A stretch of 64,000 bases of DNA from Rhizobacter sp. Root1221 (GCF_001425785.1 NZ_LMDI01000003.1:101548-165547); one strand, 5' to 3'. Positions 16,938-27,199 are shown, numbered from the stretch's first letter. Notes: generated by a model not told the origin, from the sequence alone. Made by a program: numbers and translations.

Positions 16938-18062
16938 TCACCTCGGGTGCGGATCGGCCAGCACGGCCACCACGTCCGACTGCGTGATGATGCCCACCAG
17001 GCGCTCCCGTTCGCCCAGGATGGGAATGTGGTGGTGACCGGTGCTGCCGAACAGCGGCACCAGGTCCACCAGCTTGCGGTGCTCGCTCGCCACGCGCACC
17101 GTGCGGGTCATGATCTGGCCCACCACCTCGGGCTTGTCCGAGTGTGAGCGGCCCGTGCTGCGGATGAGTTGCTTGAGCTTCTGGCCGAATCCTTCGTGCA
17201 GGTCGAGTTCGGCCGTGCGCATGAAGTCGGCGAGCGTGACGATGCCCACGATGCGAAACAGCCGGTCCACCACCGGCAACGCCTTGATGCGCCGCTCCCG
17301 CAGCAGCGCCCAGGCCTCCTGCAACGGGGTGCCGAATTCCACCGTGACCAGGTCGCGCGACATCACGTCGCGGCAGTGCAGTTCGGCGAGGCGCCGCTGG
17401 TACCCTTCTCCGCGTGTCTGCTCCAGCAGGGCCTGCAGGTCGTCCCGGCTGATGTCGAGCACCTGGTTGTAGCGTGCCAGCACGGCATCGAGGTCGTCGC
17501 GCACCCCGGGGGTTTCAGGCACCACCTGGGCGTGCGGGTAACGGCGCCGCGTGGCGTTGTTGTAGAACACCCCCACCGCCACCAGCACCACGGAATTGAG
17601 CATCACCGGGAACAGCACGAACCGCGGGTCGGTCACACCGGCCATCACCATCAGCAGGGCCGCCGCGCCACCGGGCGGGTGCAGGCACCGCAGCGCGAAC
17701 ATCGTGCCGATGGCGCCGGCCACGGCCAGCGCCGCGGCCCATTCGGTGGTGCCACCCAGGTTCATGCAGGCCACGCCAACGAGCGCAGACAGGGTGTTGC
17801 CCCCCACCACGGCCCACGGCTGCGCGAGCGGGCTCGCCGGCACGGCGAACACGAGCACGGCCGATGCCCCGAGCGGTGCCACGATCCACGCCGCCATGCC
17901 GGGGCCGCCGACAAAGTGGCCGATCAGCCCGGTGATGACGATGCCCAGGCACGCCCCGAGCGCCCCGCGCAACCGCTCCCGTCCGTCGACCTTCTGCGGG
18001 GCGGGCCAGTAGGCCTTCCACCACGGCACGGCGGCGGGCGATCGGGGAATCGGGGTGGACAT
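16938..18062 (-). CDS. HPP-family membrane protein with CBS domain pair
   Basis: About 374 residues (an in-frame GTG at 18068 would add two). The N-terminal half is an HPP domain with four or more transmembrane helices and the naming motif L-H-P-P-G-G-A. The C-terminal half has two CBS domains (C-R-D-V-M-S-R-D-L-V-T-V and V-G-Q-I-M-T-R-T-V-R-V-A starts), which bind adenine nucleotides and gate transport. HPP proteins are linked to nitrite or other anion movement in some organisms; the substrate here is unknown. Confidence 0.9.
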   Translation of the reverse strand: MSTPIPRSPAAVPWWKAYWPAPQKVDGRERLRGALGACLGIVITGLIGHFVGGPGMAAWIVAPLGASAVLVFAVPASPLAQPWAVVGGNTLSALVGVACMNLGGTTEWAAALAVAGAIGTMFALRCLHPPGGAAALLMVMAGVTDPRFVLFPVMLNSVVLVAVGVFYNNATRRRYPHAQVVPETPGVRDDLDAVLARYNQVLDISRDDLQALLEQTRGEGYQRRLAELHCRDVMSRDLVTVEFGTPLQEAWALLRERRIKALPVVDRLFRIVGIVTLADFMRTAELDLHEGFGQKLKQLIRSTGRSHSDKPEVVGQIMTRTVRVASEHRKLVDLVPLFGSTGHHHIPILGERERLVGIITQSDVVAVLADPHPR

Positions 18063-18173
18063 GGGCACGGTCGCTGGCAGCGGGACAATCGCACATCCTA
18101 AGGCTTCGCGCAGCCCGGGCCGCAGGCCTGGGTGACCGCCACCGTGCTGTGACGCACGGGGCGGCCCCCGCCG

Positions 18174-21023
18174 TCAGACCCCGTTGTCCACGGCCACCAG
18201 GCCGGCCTTCGGGAGCGGCTTGAACAGCTCGTCGAAGTCCTGCGCGTTGAGCGCGGCATCGCTTGCCACCCCCGACAGCAGCATGTCGGCCAGCCCCGCC
18301 TTGCGCGCCTGGAGCTCGAGCATCTTGTCTTCCACCGTGCCGTCGGCCAGCAGCTTGTAGACGAACACCGGCTTGTCCTGCCCGATGCGGTACGCGCGGT
18401 CGATGGCCTGCTGTTCCACCGCAGGGTTCCACCACGGGTCGTACAGGATGACCGTGTCGGCCGCGGTGAGGTTCAGGCCCACGCCACCGGCCTTCAGGCT
18501 GATCAGGAACAGCGGCACGTCGCCCGTCTGGAATTCCTCGACGAGCCCCGCCCGGTCCTTCGTTTCCCCCGTCAGCAGCAGGTACGGCAGCTTCAGCCGC
18601 TGCACTTCGGCCTCGATCAGGTTGAGCATCTCGGTGAACTGCGAGAACAGCAGGATGCGCCGGCCGTCCTCCACCAGCGTGGGCAGCAGGTCGAGCAGCA
18701 GCTCCATCTTGGCCGAAGGCGCCACCTTCACGGCGGCGTCGCCACCGGTCTTGATGAGGCGCGGGTCGCAGCACACCTGGCGCAGCTTCAGCAGCGCGTC
18801 GAGCACCATGATCTGGCTGCGGGCCAGGCCCTGCTTCTCGATGGCCTCGCGCAGCTTGCTGTCCATCGTGGCGCGCACGGTTTCGTACAGGTCGGCCTGG
18901 GCGCCCGAGAGCTGCACGCGCAGGTGGGTCTCGGTCTTGTCCGGCAGTTCCTTCGCCACCTGCTGCTTGGTGCGGCGCAGGATGAAGGGGCGCACGCGCC
19001 GCGCGAGGTGGGTGGCCAGCGCCGATTCCTGGCGCTTCTCGATGGGGTTGCGGTAGTGCTCGCGGAATTCCTTCTCGTTGCCGAGCAGGCCCGGGCACAC
19101 GAAGTCGATCAGGCTCCAGAGTTCGCCCATGTGGTTCTCGAGCGGCGTGCCGCTCAGGCACAGGCGGTGGCGGGCGCGCAGGCCCTTCACGCTGAGCGCC
19201 GCCTGGCTGCGCGCGTTCTTGATGCGCTGCGCCTCGTCGAGCATCAGGTAGTGCCATTCCTGGCCGGCGAGCGTGTCCACGTCGCGCACGGCGAGCGGGT
19301 AGCTCGTGATCACCACGTGCGCCTTCGGGATCTTCGAGAAGTGTTGCATGCGCTGCGGGCCGTGCAGCACCAGCGTCTTGAGCTGCGGTGTGAACTTGTG
19401 CGCCTCGGCCGCCCAGTTGCCGATCAGGCTGGTGGGCACGATGACGAGGCACGGACGGTCGAGCCGGCCCGCGTCGAGCTCACCCTGCAGCAGCGTGAGG
19501 GCCTGCAGCGTCTTGCCGAGGCCCATGTCGTCGGCGAGCACGCCGCCGAGCTGTGCGCGGCGCAGGAAGTCCATCCAGGACAGGCCGTCCTGCTGGTAGT
19601 GCCGCAGCGTGGCGTTGACGTGGGGCGACGGCTGCACCACCGGCAGGCCCTCGCCGATGCGCAGCGCCCGCACCTGCTCGATCAGCGCGGTGAAGCTCGT
19701 GGGGGCCGTGATCTTGGCACCCACGGACAGGTCGTCCATGGCGCCGAGGTCATAGCGGGACATGCGCAGCGGCGCGTCGCGTCCGTTGGCCTCGAACACC
19801 GTGCGCAGCCAGTCCATCAGCGGCGCCACGCGCTTGACGGGCACACGCAGCAGGCGCTGGCGCACCGGGCGGCCCGGCAGGACCGGCTCGTTGCCGGGCC
19901 ACGGCACGAGCACGTCGCCGTCGGGGTCGCGCAGCGCGGCATCGAGCTTGAGCCAGCCGGTCTGCACCAGGCCCACGAGCAACGGCACCAGGTCGACCGG
20001 TTCACCTTCCACCGACACCTTCAGGCCCAGCGTGAACCAGTTGCCGTCGGGGGCCTCCTCCACGTCTACGGACCATTCGTCCGCGTTGTGCATCTCGTAC
20101 GGGAAGTCGTCGGCGAGTTCGATGGCCCAGCCGCGGGCCTGCAGTTCGGGCAACTGCTTGGCGAGCAGCGTGGGCCACTGGTCGCGCAATTGGGGCACCA
20201 GCACCAGCGGCTGGCCTTCGAGCGCATGCGGCGTGGTGTGGGCCGCGCGGGCGCCCACCTTGGTCAGCCGGTTGTGGGCCAGCCCCGCGGCGAGGCTCCA
20301 CGGCCGGAAGCCGAGTTCGTTGAACAGCACCAGCAGTGCCGCCGCCTCTTCCTTGCCCTGGCGCTGAAAGCGCACGGCGCTCGTCTGCCCCGGGTGGGCG
20401 GGGTCGGCGCGCTCGGCGAGCGTCTGCTCGGCGGCACCCGCCGGGTAGTGGTACTCGAGCGGCGCGCCGTTTTCGGGCACGTAGCGTAGGATGAACTGGG
20501 CCGAGGCCTGGCGCAGCGTGGTGTTGCGCGACGCGTTCGACCCGTAGCGGTGGTGCAGCAGCGCTTCGGAGGCCACATCCACCGCGGTGGTGAGGCGCAG
20601 CACCGGCACCAGCTGCAGCGTGCCGAGGTTCTCCACCGGGCGTTCGGCCTGGCGTGCGGCGGCGGGCGGCGGTGGCGGCGTGCCACCGAGCGGGCGCACG
20701 GCCGGCGCCAACTCGGGGTTCTTCTTGCGGCGGATCTCGCGGGCCTCGAACGCCATCAGCGCGGCGGCCACGTGGGGGCAGTTCAGCCCGACCGGGCAGG
20801 TGCAATGGCCCTGCACGCGCAGGCCCAGCCGGTCGAAGGGCAAGGTGATGCGCTGGTCGTACGCAGCCAGGCCGAGGCCCTGCATGCGCGTGAGCAGCGT
20901 GCTGCCGTGCGTGTGCATGGACAGCACGGACTGGTCAGGGTTCAAGGCCATCGCGCGCGTCAGCGTGACGCGGTCGAACTGCTGGCCAAAATCAAAGTCG
21001 GGGGGAAGAGAGAATTCGATCAT
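18174..21023 (-). CDS. SNF2-family helicase with SWIM zinc finger
   Basis: 949 residues from the ATG at 21023. Near residues 72-85 a SWIM motif C-T-C-P-x6-C-P-H gives a DNA/protein-binding zinc site. The SNF2 ATPase core follows: motif I D-D-M-G-L-G-K-T (about 495), D-E-A-Q box (about 594), motif III S-G-T-P-L-E-N, then helicase-C with F-S-Q-F-T-E, L-K-A-G-G-V-G-L-N-L-T-A-A and Q-A-I-D-R-A-Y-R-I-G-Q. This is the bacterial RapA/HepA-like SWI2/SNF2 class, thought to remodel protein-nucleic-acid complexes. Its start lies 48 bp from the divergent CrtC-like gene. No strong ribosome-binding site is visible. Confidence 0.92.
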   Translation of the reverse strand: MIEFSLPPDFDFGQQFDRVTLTRAMALNPDQSVLSMHTHGSTLLTRMQGLGLAAYDQRITLPFDRLGLRVQGHCTCPVGLNCPHVAAALMAFEAREIRRKKNPELAPAVRPLGGTPPPPPAAARQAERPVENLGTLQLVPVLRLTTAVDVASEALLHHRYGSNASRNTTLRQASAQFILRYVPENGAPLEYHYPAGAAEQTLAERADPAHPGQTSAVRFQRQGKEEAAALLVLFNELGFRPWSLAAGLAHNRLTKVGARAAHTTPHALEGQPLVLVPQLRDQWPTLLAKQLPELQARGWAIELADDFPYEMHNADEWSVDVEEAPDGNWFTLGLKVSVEGEPVDLVPLLVGLVQTGWLKLDAALRDPDGDVLVPWPGNEPVLPGRPVRQRLLRVPVKRVAPLMDWLRTVFEANGRDAPLRMSRYDLGAMDDLSVGAKITAPTSFTALIEQVRALRIGEGLPVVQPSPHVNATLRHYQQDGLSWMDFLRRAQLGGVLADDMGLGKTLQALTLLQGELDAGRLDRPCLVIVPTSLIGNWAAEAHKFTPQLKTLVLHGPQRMQHFSKIPKAHVVITSYPLAVRDVDTLAGQEWHYLMLDEAQRIKNARSQAALSVKGLRARHRLCLSGTPLENHMGELWSLIDFVCPGLLGNEKEFREHYRNPIEKRQESALATHLARRVRPFILRRTKQQVAKELPDKTETHLRVQLSGAQADLYETVRATMDSKLREAIEKQGLARSQIMVLDALLKLRQVCCDPRLIKTGGDAAVKVAPSAKMELLLDLLPTLVEDGRRILLFSQFTEMLNLIEAEVQRLKLPYLLLTGETKDRAGLVEEFQTGDVPLFLISLKAGGVGLNLTAADTVILYDPWWNPAVEQQAIDRAYRIGQDKPVFVYKLLADGTVEDKMLELQARKAGLADMLLSGVASDAALNAQDFDELFKPLPKAGLVAVDNGV

Positions 21024-21071
21024 GAGCAAATGGGCGGCAACCCTCGATTGTCGGGCAGGACGGAGGTACTT

Positions 21072-22148
21072 TTGAACTCGAATCGACGCAATCTGCTGTT
21101 TTCGCTGGCCGCGCTGCCCTGTTGGGGGGTCGCGGGGGCCATTTCGCGCCCTCCGGCGGTGCACCTGCCCCATGATTTCGGCGCCCACCCGGGCACCCGC
21201 ACCGAGTGGTGGTACCTCACCGGCACCCTGTCGGCCGGCGATCGGCTGTGGGGGTTCCAGGTGACGTTTTTTCGCGCCACCACCGGCATGGCCACCAGCC
21301 ACCCCAGCCGGTTTGCCCCGCGGGAGCTGGTGTTCGGCCATGCGGCACTGACCGACCTGGCTGCCGGCCGCCAGCACCACGACCAGCGGGTGGCCCGGGC
21401 CGGGTTCGGCGCCGCGGGTGCGGCCGAGGGCCGCACCGACGTCCGGCTGCGCGACTGGCGCCTGGCGCGCGACGGCCCGGTGAACGACGGCCGGTACACC
21501 GTCCGCGTGCGCAGCCCCGCGGCCGGTTTTTCCCTGGACCTGGCACTGGCCACCACCCAGCCGCCGTTGCTGCAGGGGCTGGACGGCTGGTCGCAGAAGG
21601 GCCCCGATCCGCAACACAACTCCCATTACTACAGCGAACCGCAGCTGGCCGTCACCGGCACCGTCACCCAGCGGGGGCGGGCCACCGCCATCACCGGGCG
21701 AGCCTGGCTGGACCACGAATGGAGTACCGCCCTGATGGCACCCGAGGCCCAGGGCTGGGACTGGATCGGCATGAACCTCGACGATGGCAGCGCCCTCACC
21801 GCCTTCCGCCTGCGCCGGGCGGACGGCACGGCGCTGTTCGCCGGCGGCAGCTTCCGCCGCCCGGGTGGGCCGGTGCTGATCTTTTCGTCGGACAGCGTCA
21901 CGTTCACCGCCGGCCGCACGTGGCAAAGTCCGGCGTCGCAGGCCCGGTACCCCGTCGCCTGGACGGTGGACACCCCGGCCGGGCATTTCACCGTGGCCGC
22001 GCTGCTCGACGCCCAGGAACTCGACAGCCGGGCCAGCACCGGCGCCTGGTACTGGGAGGGGCTGAGCGACCTGCGCGACGCGGAGGGCCGGCGGGTGGGC
22101 CGCGGCTACCTGGAGATGACCGGTTACGCAAGCCGCCTGCAGCTGTGA
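21072..22148 (+). CDS. CrtC/AttH lipocalin-like exported protein
   Basis: 358 residues using a TTG start at 21072, chosen because GGAGG lies 5 nt upstream. The N terminus N-R-R-N-L-L-F-S-L-A-A-L looks like a twin-arginine signal. The mature protein has the hallmark H-P-G-T-R-T-E-W-W-Y-L-T-G, G-F-Q-V-T-F-F-R, S-H-Y-Y-S and W-L-D-H-E-W-S of the double-lipocalin family that includes carotenoid 1,2-hydratase CrtC. No carotenoid genes are nearby, so a hydratase role is not implied; most such Tat-exported relatives have unknown lipid-like ligands. Confidence 0.88.
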   Translation: MNSNRRNLLFSLAALPCWGVAGAISRPPAVHLPHDFGAHPGTRTEWWYLTGTLSAGDRLWGFQVTFFRATTGMATSHPSRFAPRELVFGHAALTDLAAGRQHHDQRVARAGFGAAGAAEGRTDVRLRDWRLARDGPVNDGRYTVRVRSPAAGFSLDLALATTQPPLLQGLDGWSQKGPDPQHNSHYYSEPQLAVTGTVTQRGRATAITGRAWLDHEWSTALMAPEAQGWDWIGMNLDDGSALTAFRLRRADGTALFAGGSFRRPGGPVLIFSSDSVTFTAGRTWQSPASQARYPVAWTVDTPAGHFTVAALLDAQELDSRASTGAWYWEGLSDLRDAEGRRVGRGYLEMTGYASRLQL

Positions 22149-22247
22149 CCCCCGCATTTCGTGCAAATGGGCGCGGAACCGCGCGCTTATCCGCACACAC
22201 ACGGGTCAATCCGCGCCCACAATGGAAGGAACCCGGAATTTCCATCC

Positions 22248-23933
22248 ATGTCGACGTTCACCCCTCCCCGCCAGTGGTCGCTGCGTGCGCAGGTGAGGTG
22301 GTCGGTGTGCCTGCTGGTCGCCACGCTGGCCGTCGGCGGAGGTGAATGGCTGGCCCGGCACGACGCCAGCCTGGCCCGCCAGGATGCCGGCAACCAGCAG
22401 CTCCAGGTGGCCCACGACATGGCCGAGCGGCTCTCGCAGGAGATGGCCGCCCGCGCCCGCGACGTGCAGCTGCTGTCGGAACTCGACGAGCTGCGCCACT
22501 TCACCGACGCCGATGCCGCCCGCAGGGCCCTCGAACGGCTCAAGGCCACGCTGAGCTCCTATGCCTGGCTCGGCATCACCGACCGCGAGGGCACCGTCCT
22601 CGCCGCCACCGACGGCGTGCTGGTGGGCCAATCCATCGCCACCCGCCCGGTGTTCCTGAACGGCATCCAGGGCCTGTGGACCGGAGACGTGCACGAGGCC
22701 GCACTGCTGGCCAAGCTGGTGCCGCACCCGCCCGGTGAATCCGTCAAGTTCGTGGACGTGGCCGCCCCACTCCGCGGCCCCGACGGCACCATCCGTGGCG
22801 CGCTGGCACTGCACCTGAGCTGGGAATGGGCCGAACAGCTCCGTCAATCGGTGCTGCGCCCGCGCGGCGCCGCGCGCGCGCCGCAACTGATGATCTTCGA
22901 CGCCCGCGGCCAGATGCTGCTGCCCGCGGAAAAGGGAATCCCCAACCCCGTGCTGCAGCTGCCCCGCATCGCCGCGCTCGGCGAACGCTGGGGCGTCGAG
23001 ACGTGGAGCGACGGCCAGGAGGCCCTCACCAGCGTCTCGGAAAGCCGGCCGCTTGGTGACTTCACCGGCTTCGGCTGGCGCGTGGTGGCCCGAGACACCC
23101 AGGCTGCCGCCGCCACGTCCGTGCAGGCCGCCCGGCCCGAAGCCTATGGCTGGGCACTGGGTGCCGGCGCGTTGGCCGCCCTGGTCGCTTGCTGGGTGAT
23201 CGGCCGCGTGGTCGCACCGGTCGAGCAACTGGCCCGGTCGTTGCGCCCCCCGGGATCGCCCGCGCAGGGCGCGGGCCCCAGGTCCCAGCGCCGCAGCGAC
23301 GTCCAGCAGATTGCCGCCGCCGTCACCCGGCTGCAGGCCACGGTGAAGGAGCGCGATGATTCCATGGGCCAGCTGGCCGACAAGGCCCGCCGCGACCCCC
23401 TGACCGGCGTGTGGAACCGGGGTTACCTGCCCGAGATGACGGAGTCCCTGCGCGTCGCACTGGCCGACGGGACGTACGAGGCCTGCGTGCTGTGCGTGGA
23501 CCTCGATGGCTTCAAGGAGGTCAACGACCGCTACGGCCACGCCGCCGGCGACGAGGTGCTCGTGCAGGTGGCGCGCCGCCTGCGCCAGGCCGCGCGCGCA
23601 GGCGACCCTGTGTTCCGCCTCGGCGGCGACGAGTTCATGCTGCTGCTGACCTGCCCGCTCGGCGAGGCCGCCGGCCTGGCCCGCAGCATCGCCGCCCGCG
23701 TGCTCGCCGAACTGCAGCGCCCCATGAGCTACCGCACGCTGAGCAACCTGCGCATCAGCGCGAGCGTGGGCGGCGCGGTGTGGTCCAACCCCGCCGAGCC
23801 CCTCGCCGACACCATGGCCCACGCCGACGAAGCCTTGCACGCGGCCAAGCACAGTGGCCGCGGCATGTTCCGGCTGTATGCCGGCATGCCCGCCGCGGCG
23901 GCGCAGGGCACACCGCCGCGCCTGCAGGCCTGA
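22248..23933 (+). CDS. Membrane-bound diguanylate cyclase with periplasmic sensor
   Basis: 561 residues from the ATG at 22248. A transmembrane helix (about 20-40), a periplasmic dCache-like sensor (about 45-300, with S-Y-A-W-L-G-I-T-D and the conserved R-P-V-F), a second helix (about 305-325), a HAMP-like linker, then a GGDEF domain: R-D-P-L-T-G-V-W-N-R and an intact R-L-G-G-D-E-F. An inhibitory site R-A-G-D precedes GGDEF by five residues, so it should make c-di-GMP and be product-inhibited. No EAL domain. It probably links an outside signal to attachment or motility. The input is unknown. Confidence 0.92.
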   Translation: MSTFTPPRQWSLRAQVRWSVCLLVATLAVGGGEWLARHDASLARQDAGNQQLQVAHDMAERLSQEMAARARDVQLLSELDELRHFTDADAARRALERLKATLSSYAWLGITDREGTVLAATDGVLVGQSIATRPVFLNGIQGLWTGDVHEAALLAKLVPHPPGESVKFVDVAAPLRGPDGTIRGALALHLSWEWAEQLRQSVLRPRGAARAPQLMIFDARGQMLLPAEKGIPNPVLQLPRIAALGERWGVETWSDGQEALTSVSESRPLGDFTGFGWRVVARDTQAAAATSVQAARPEAYGWALGAGALAALVACWVIGRVVAPVEQLARSLRPPGSPAQGAGPRSQRRSDVQQIAAAVTRLQATVKERDDSMGQLADKARRDPLTGVWNRGYLPEMTESLRVALADGTYEACVLCVDLDGFKEVNDRYGHAAGDEVLVQVARRLRQAARAGDPVFRLGGDEFMLLLTCPLGEAAGLARSIAARVLAELQRPMSYRTLSNLRISASVGGAVWSNPAEPLADTMAHADEALHAAKHSGRGMFRLYAGMPAAAAQGTPPRLQA

Positions 23934-23946
23934 GAGGCTGACAGGC

Positions 23947-24843
23947 TCACAACCGCAGGAACCGCCCCCGGGCCGCCTGCGTGATCGCCACCACGCACGG
24001 GTGCGTGATGCGCCGCTCGACCGAGATCGCGTAGAACTCCTCCACCAGTTCCTCGGTGCGGCCCACCACCTGCACGCCGTACTGCTCGCAGGTTTCCTCC
24101 TCCAGCACACGCGGCGACATGAACACGCCTCGTCCTTCCCGGCCGAAGGCCTTCATCAGGGCCGCGTCGTCGAATTCACCGATGGCGCGCGGGTGCACCT
24201 GCTGCTGCGTGAGCCACAACTCGAGCCGCTGCCGCATGGCCGAGGCCGAGCCCTGGATCAGCATGGGCGCACCGTCGAGGTTGTGCGGAAACGTGCCCTT
24301 GAGCGTGCGCTTGAGTGCCGGCGACGCAAAGAAGCTCATGGCCGTGGTGCCGAGCGCGTGGTTGAACGCCTTCACGCTCAGCTGCTTGCTCATGGGCTCG
24401 TCGGCGATGACCAGGTCGATGCGGTGCACGGCCATCTGGGCCAGCAGGTCCTCGAACTTGCCTTCGGTGCAGATGAGCCGCACCGTCTCGGGCAGCCCGA
24501 GCGCCGGCTCCAGCAGCCGGTACGCGATGGACTTGGGCACCGAATCCGCGATGCCGACGCGGAAATCCACGACGTGTTCTCCTTCGGTGGCGGCGCCGAT
24601 GGCCGCCTCCATCTCGGTCGACAACGCGAAGATCTGGTCGGCATACCCGAGTGCCACCCGCCCCTGTTCGGTGAGTTCGAGCCGGCGGCCGCTCTTGCGG
24701 AAGAGACGGCAACCGAGGCGGTCCTCGAGCAGCTTGATCTGGCCCGAGAGCGTCTGCGGGCTGATGTGCAGCTGTTCGCCGGCCCGCACGATGCCGCCGG
24801 CCTTGGCGGTGGCCCAGAAGTAGTGCAGGTGCTTGAAGTTCAC
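23947..24843 (-). CDS. nhaR: NhaR-type LysR transcriptional activator
   Basis: 298 residues, starting with GTG (24841-24843). The N-terminal helix-turn-helix starts M-N-F-K-H-L-H-Y-F-W and contains A-G-E-Q-L-H-I-S-P-Q-T-L-S-G-Q-I-K-L-L-E, characteristic of NhaR rather than LysR proteins in general. The rest is a substrate-binding domain. NhaR senses sodium/pH and activates the NhaA antiporter and other envelope genes in enterobacteria. No nhaA is visible here; the divergent gene is a TerC-type protein, and the two share a regulatory region. Confidence 0.88.
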   Translation of the reverse strand: MNFKHLHYFWATAKAGGIVRAGEQLHISPQTLSGQIKLLEDRLGCRLFRKSGRRLELTEQGRVALGYADQIFALSTEMEAAIGAATEGEHVVDFRVGIADSVPKSIAYRLLEPALGLPETVRLICTEGKFEDLLAQMAVHRIDLVIADEPMSKQLSVKAFNHALGTTAMSFFASPALKRTLKGTFPHNLDGAPMLIQGSASAMRQRLELWLTQQQVHPRAIGEFDDAALMKAFGREGRGVFMSPRVLEEETCEQYGVQVVGRTEELVEEFYAISVERRITHPCVVAITQAARGRFLRL

Positions 24844-24858
24844 GGGCGGAAGTCGATA

Positions 24859-24910
24859 CTGCGGTTTTTCCGCAGCATCTGGCTGAAAAGCTCGAATTTA
24901 CGCGAAACGT
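24859..24910. promoter_or_regulatory. Divergent nhaR-terC control region with two palindromic elements
   Basis: Two elements lie between the divergent starts. CTGCGG-N5-CCGCAG (24859-24875) is a perfect 6-bp inverted repeat near the nhaR start. GCTGAAAAGCTCGAATTTAC and GCGAAACGT (24882-24910) share most bases with a segment upstream of the Bax-inhibitor gene at 25734-25761, where the core is the palindrome TTCGC-N6-GCGAA. I infer binding sites for NhaR, since a LysR regulator is next to it and both copies precede genes on the other strand. Confidence 0.5.
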
Positions 24911-24956
24911 CGCACTCGGTACATTGCCCCCTATTCAAGACTGACGAGGCCACGCC

Positions 24957-25706
<750 letters not shown>

Positions 25707-25733
25707 ATACCTCGCCTTTTCCCGAAGTATTCC

Positions 25734-25761
25734 TGCTGAAAATTCGCATTTACGCGAAGTG
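25734..25761 (+). promoter_or_regulatory. Putative operator upstream of the Bax-inhibitor gene
   Basis: Contains GCTGAAAATTCGCATTTACG then CGAAGTGT, with the palindrome TTCGC-N6-GCGAA in the middle. It matches the sequence at 24882-24910 before terC except for a one-base gap and a few changes. The gap between terC and the next gene is 105 bp and this is its best-conserved part. A common regulator, most likely NhaR, is inferred. Confidence 0.5.
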
Positions 25762-25811
25762 TTGGGCCACCCAGAATGGCCCATCGCTTCCCTTCTTTGA
25801 AAGGACCCCAG

Positions 25812-26498
25812 ATGAACCAGTCCCTGCAAACCGCCTACGGTTTCCCGACCTCCTCGGAAACACGCAACCGCGTGCTCCGCAACACCTACTGGCTGCTCGC
25901 GCTGTCGATGGTTCCCACCGTGCTCGGCGCGTGGATCGGCCTTGTCACCGGCGTGGGCGCCGCCCTGTCCGGTGGCTTGGGCGCCATCGTGTTCCTCGCA
26001 GGCGCGTTCGGCTTCATGTTCGCCATCGAAAAGACCAAGCACTCCTCCGCGGGTGTGGCACTGCTGCTCGCGTTCACGTTCTTCATGGGCGTGATGCTGT
26101 CGCGCATGGTGGGCGTGGTGCTGGGCATGGCCAACGGTGCCGGCCTGATCATGATGGCCTTTGCCGGCACGGGCGCCATCTTCTTCGGGATGGCCACGCT
26201 ATCGTCGGTGATCAAGCGCGACCTGTCCGCGATGGGCAAGTGGCTCTTCATCGGCGCCATCCTGCTGCTGGTGGCGGGCATCGCCAACATCTTCCTGCAG
26301 TCGAGCGCGCTGATGATCACGCTCGCCGTGCTGGCCATCGGCATCTTCTCGGCCTTCATCCTGCACGACCTCAAGCGTGTGCAGGACGGCCTTGAAACCA
26401 ACTACATCAGCGCCACGTTGGGGGTGTACCTGAGCCTCTACAACGTGTTCCAGTCGCTGCTGATGCTGTTCGGCCTGGGTGGCAGCCGCGACGAGTGA
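25812..26498 (+). CDS. Bax inhibitor-1 / YccA family membrane protein
   Basis: 228 residues and seven predicted transmembrane helices, starting M-N-Q-S-L-Q-T. A GAAAGGA ribosome-binding site precedes the ATG by 6-7 nt. The C-terminal D-L-K-R-V-Q-D-G, N-Y-I-S-A-T-L-G-V-Y-L-S-L-Y-N-V-F-Q-S-L-L is the BI-1 signature with the acidic cluster that gates the Ca2+/proton leak. Bacterial members such as YccA also interact with FtsH. The same motif as at terC sits upstream, and a clear terminator follows. Confidence 0.92.
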   Translation: MNQSLQTAYGFPTSSETRNRVLRNTYWLLALSMVPTVLGAWIGLVTGVGAALSGGLGAIVFLAGAFGFMFAIEKTKHSSAGVALLLAFTFFMGVMLSRMVGVVLGMANGAGLIMMAFAGTGAIFFGMATLSSVIKRDLSAMGKWLFIGAILLLVAGIANIFLQSSALMITLAVLAIGIFSAFILHDLKRVQDGLETNYISATLGVYLSLYNVFQSLLMLFGLGGSRDE

Positions 26499-26516
26499 CC
26501 TCGTCCTGAAACCCGC

Positions 26517-26544
26517 AAGCGGGGCCTTCGGGCCCCGCTTTTTC
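26517..26544 (+). terminator. Rho-independent terminator after the Bax-inhibitor gene
   Basis: AAGCGGGGCC-TTCG-GGCCCCGCTT followed by TTT: a 10-bp perfect stem with a stable TTCG tetraloop, 18 bp after the stop. Confidence 0.92.
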
Positions 26545-26575
26545 GTTCCTGTGTCGTGAAGGAGAATGTTCCCCC

Positions 26576-27187
26576 ATGCACTCCCCTTCCGGGCGCCCGC
26601 TGTCAGACGTGCTGTTCGAGATCGCCTCCGACACCACGCGCCCCCGCATCTCCATCGGCCAGCTGCTTCGCGCACTGGACGACCGGGCACTCGCGGCCCT
26701 GCTGCTGATCTTCGCGCTGCCCAACGCCATCCCGATGCCCCCGGGCACGTCGTCCGTGCTCGGCACCCCGCTTGTCTTCCTGACGGCGCAGCTCGCGCTC
26801 GGGCTGTCGCCCTGGCTGCCCCAGTTCATCGCCAAGCGGTCGGTGGCCCGCACCGATTTCGCCGCCATCGTGGTGCGCCTCGCACCCTGGCTCGCCCGCG
26901 CCGAGAGGCTGCTCAAGCCCCGGCTGCTGTGGATCACGTCGCCCGTGGGTGAGCGCGTGATCGGCCTCGTGTGCCTGCTGCTCGCGGTGATCCTGGTGCT
27001 CCCCATCCCGTTCGGCAACATGCTGCCGGCCGCTGCCATCAGCCTGATGGCACTCGGCGTGCTGGAACGCGACGGGGTGTGGGTGATCGCCGGGCTGGCC
27101 ACCACCGTGGCGGCCATCGCGCTGGTGGCCGGGGTGCTGGCCGGCATGCTCAAGGCGGCAATGCTGGTGATCGCCCACCTGTTCTGA
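26576..27187 (+). CDS. ExoD-family exopolysaccharide synthesis protein
   Basis: 203 residues, about five transmembrane helices. The N-terminal I-S-I-G-Q-L-L-R-A-L-D-D-R-A-L-A-A-L-L-L-I-F-A-L-P-N-A-I-P-M-P-P-G is the ExoD signature, as is L-P-I-P-F-G-N-M-L-P-A. ExoD was found through rhizobial exopolysaccharide mutants; its biochemical role is unknown. No polysaccharide cluster is near. It ends 12 bp from the convergent MocR gene. Confidence 0.9.
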   Translation: MHSPSGRPLSDVLFEIASDTTRPRISIGQLLRALDDRALAALLLIFALPNAIPMPPGTSSVLGTPLVFLTAQLALGLSPWLPQFIAKRSVARTDFAAIVVRLAPWLARAERLLKPRLLWITSPVGERVIGLVCLLLAVILVLPIPFGNMLPAAAISLMALGVLERDGVWVIAGLATTVAAIALVAGVLAGMLKAAMLVIAHLF

Positions 27188-27199
27188 CTCTCGCGGGGT

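Noticed and set aside
20550-21071. N-terminal extension of the CrtC-like protein up to 20550
   Set aside because: It runs antisense through the SNF2 gene and has no signal; the TTG at 21072 has an adjacent GGAGG and leads straight into a Tat-like signal.
21023-22202. SNF2 gene start far upstream at 22202
   Set aside because: The extra frame overlaps the CrtC-like gene entirely; the family's N terminus begins at the ATG at 21023.
24844-24956. yybP-ykoY manganese riboswitch in front of terC
   Set aside because: The conserved loops are not present; the leader instead has short palindromes near the nhaR start.
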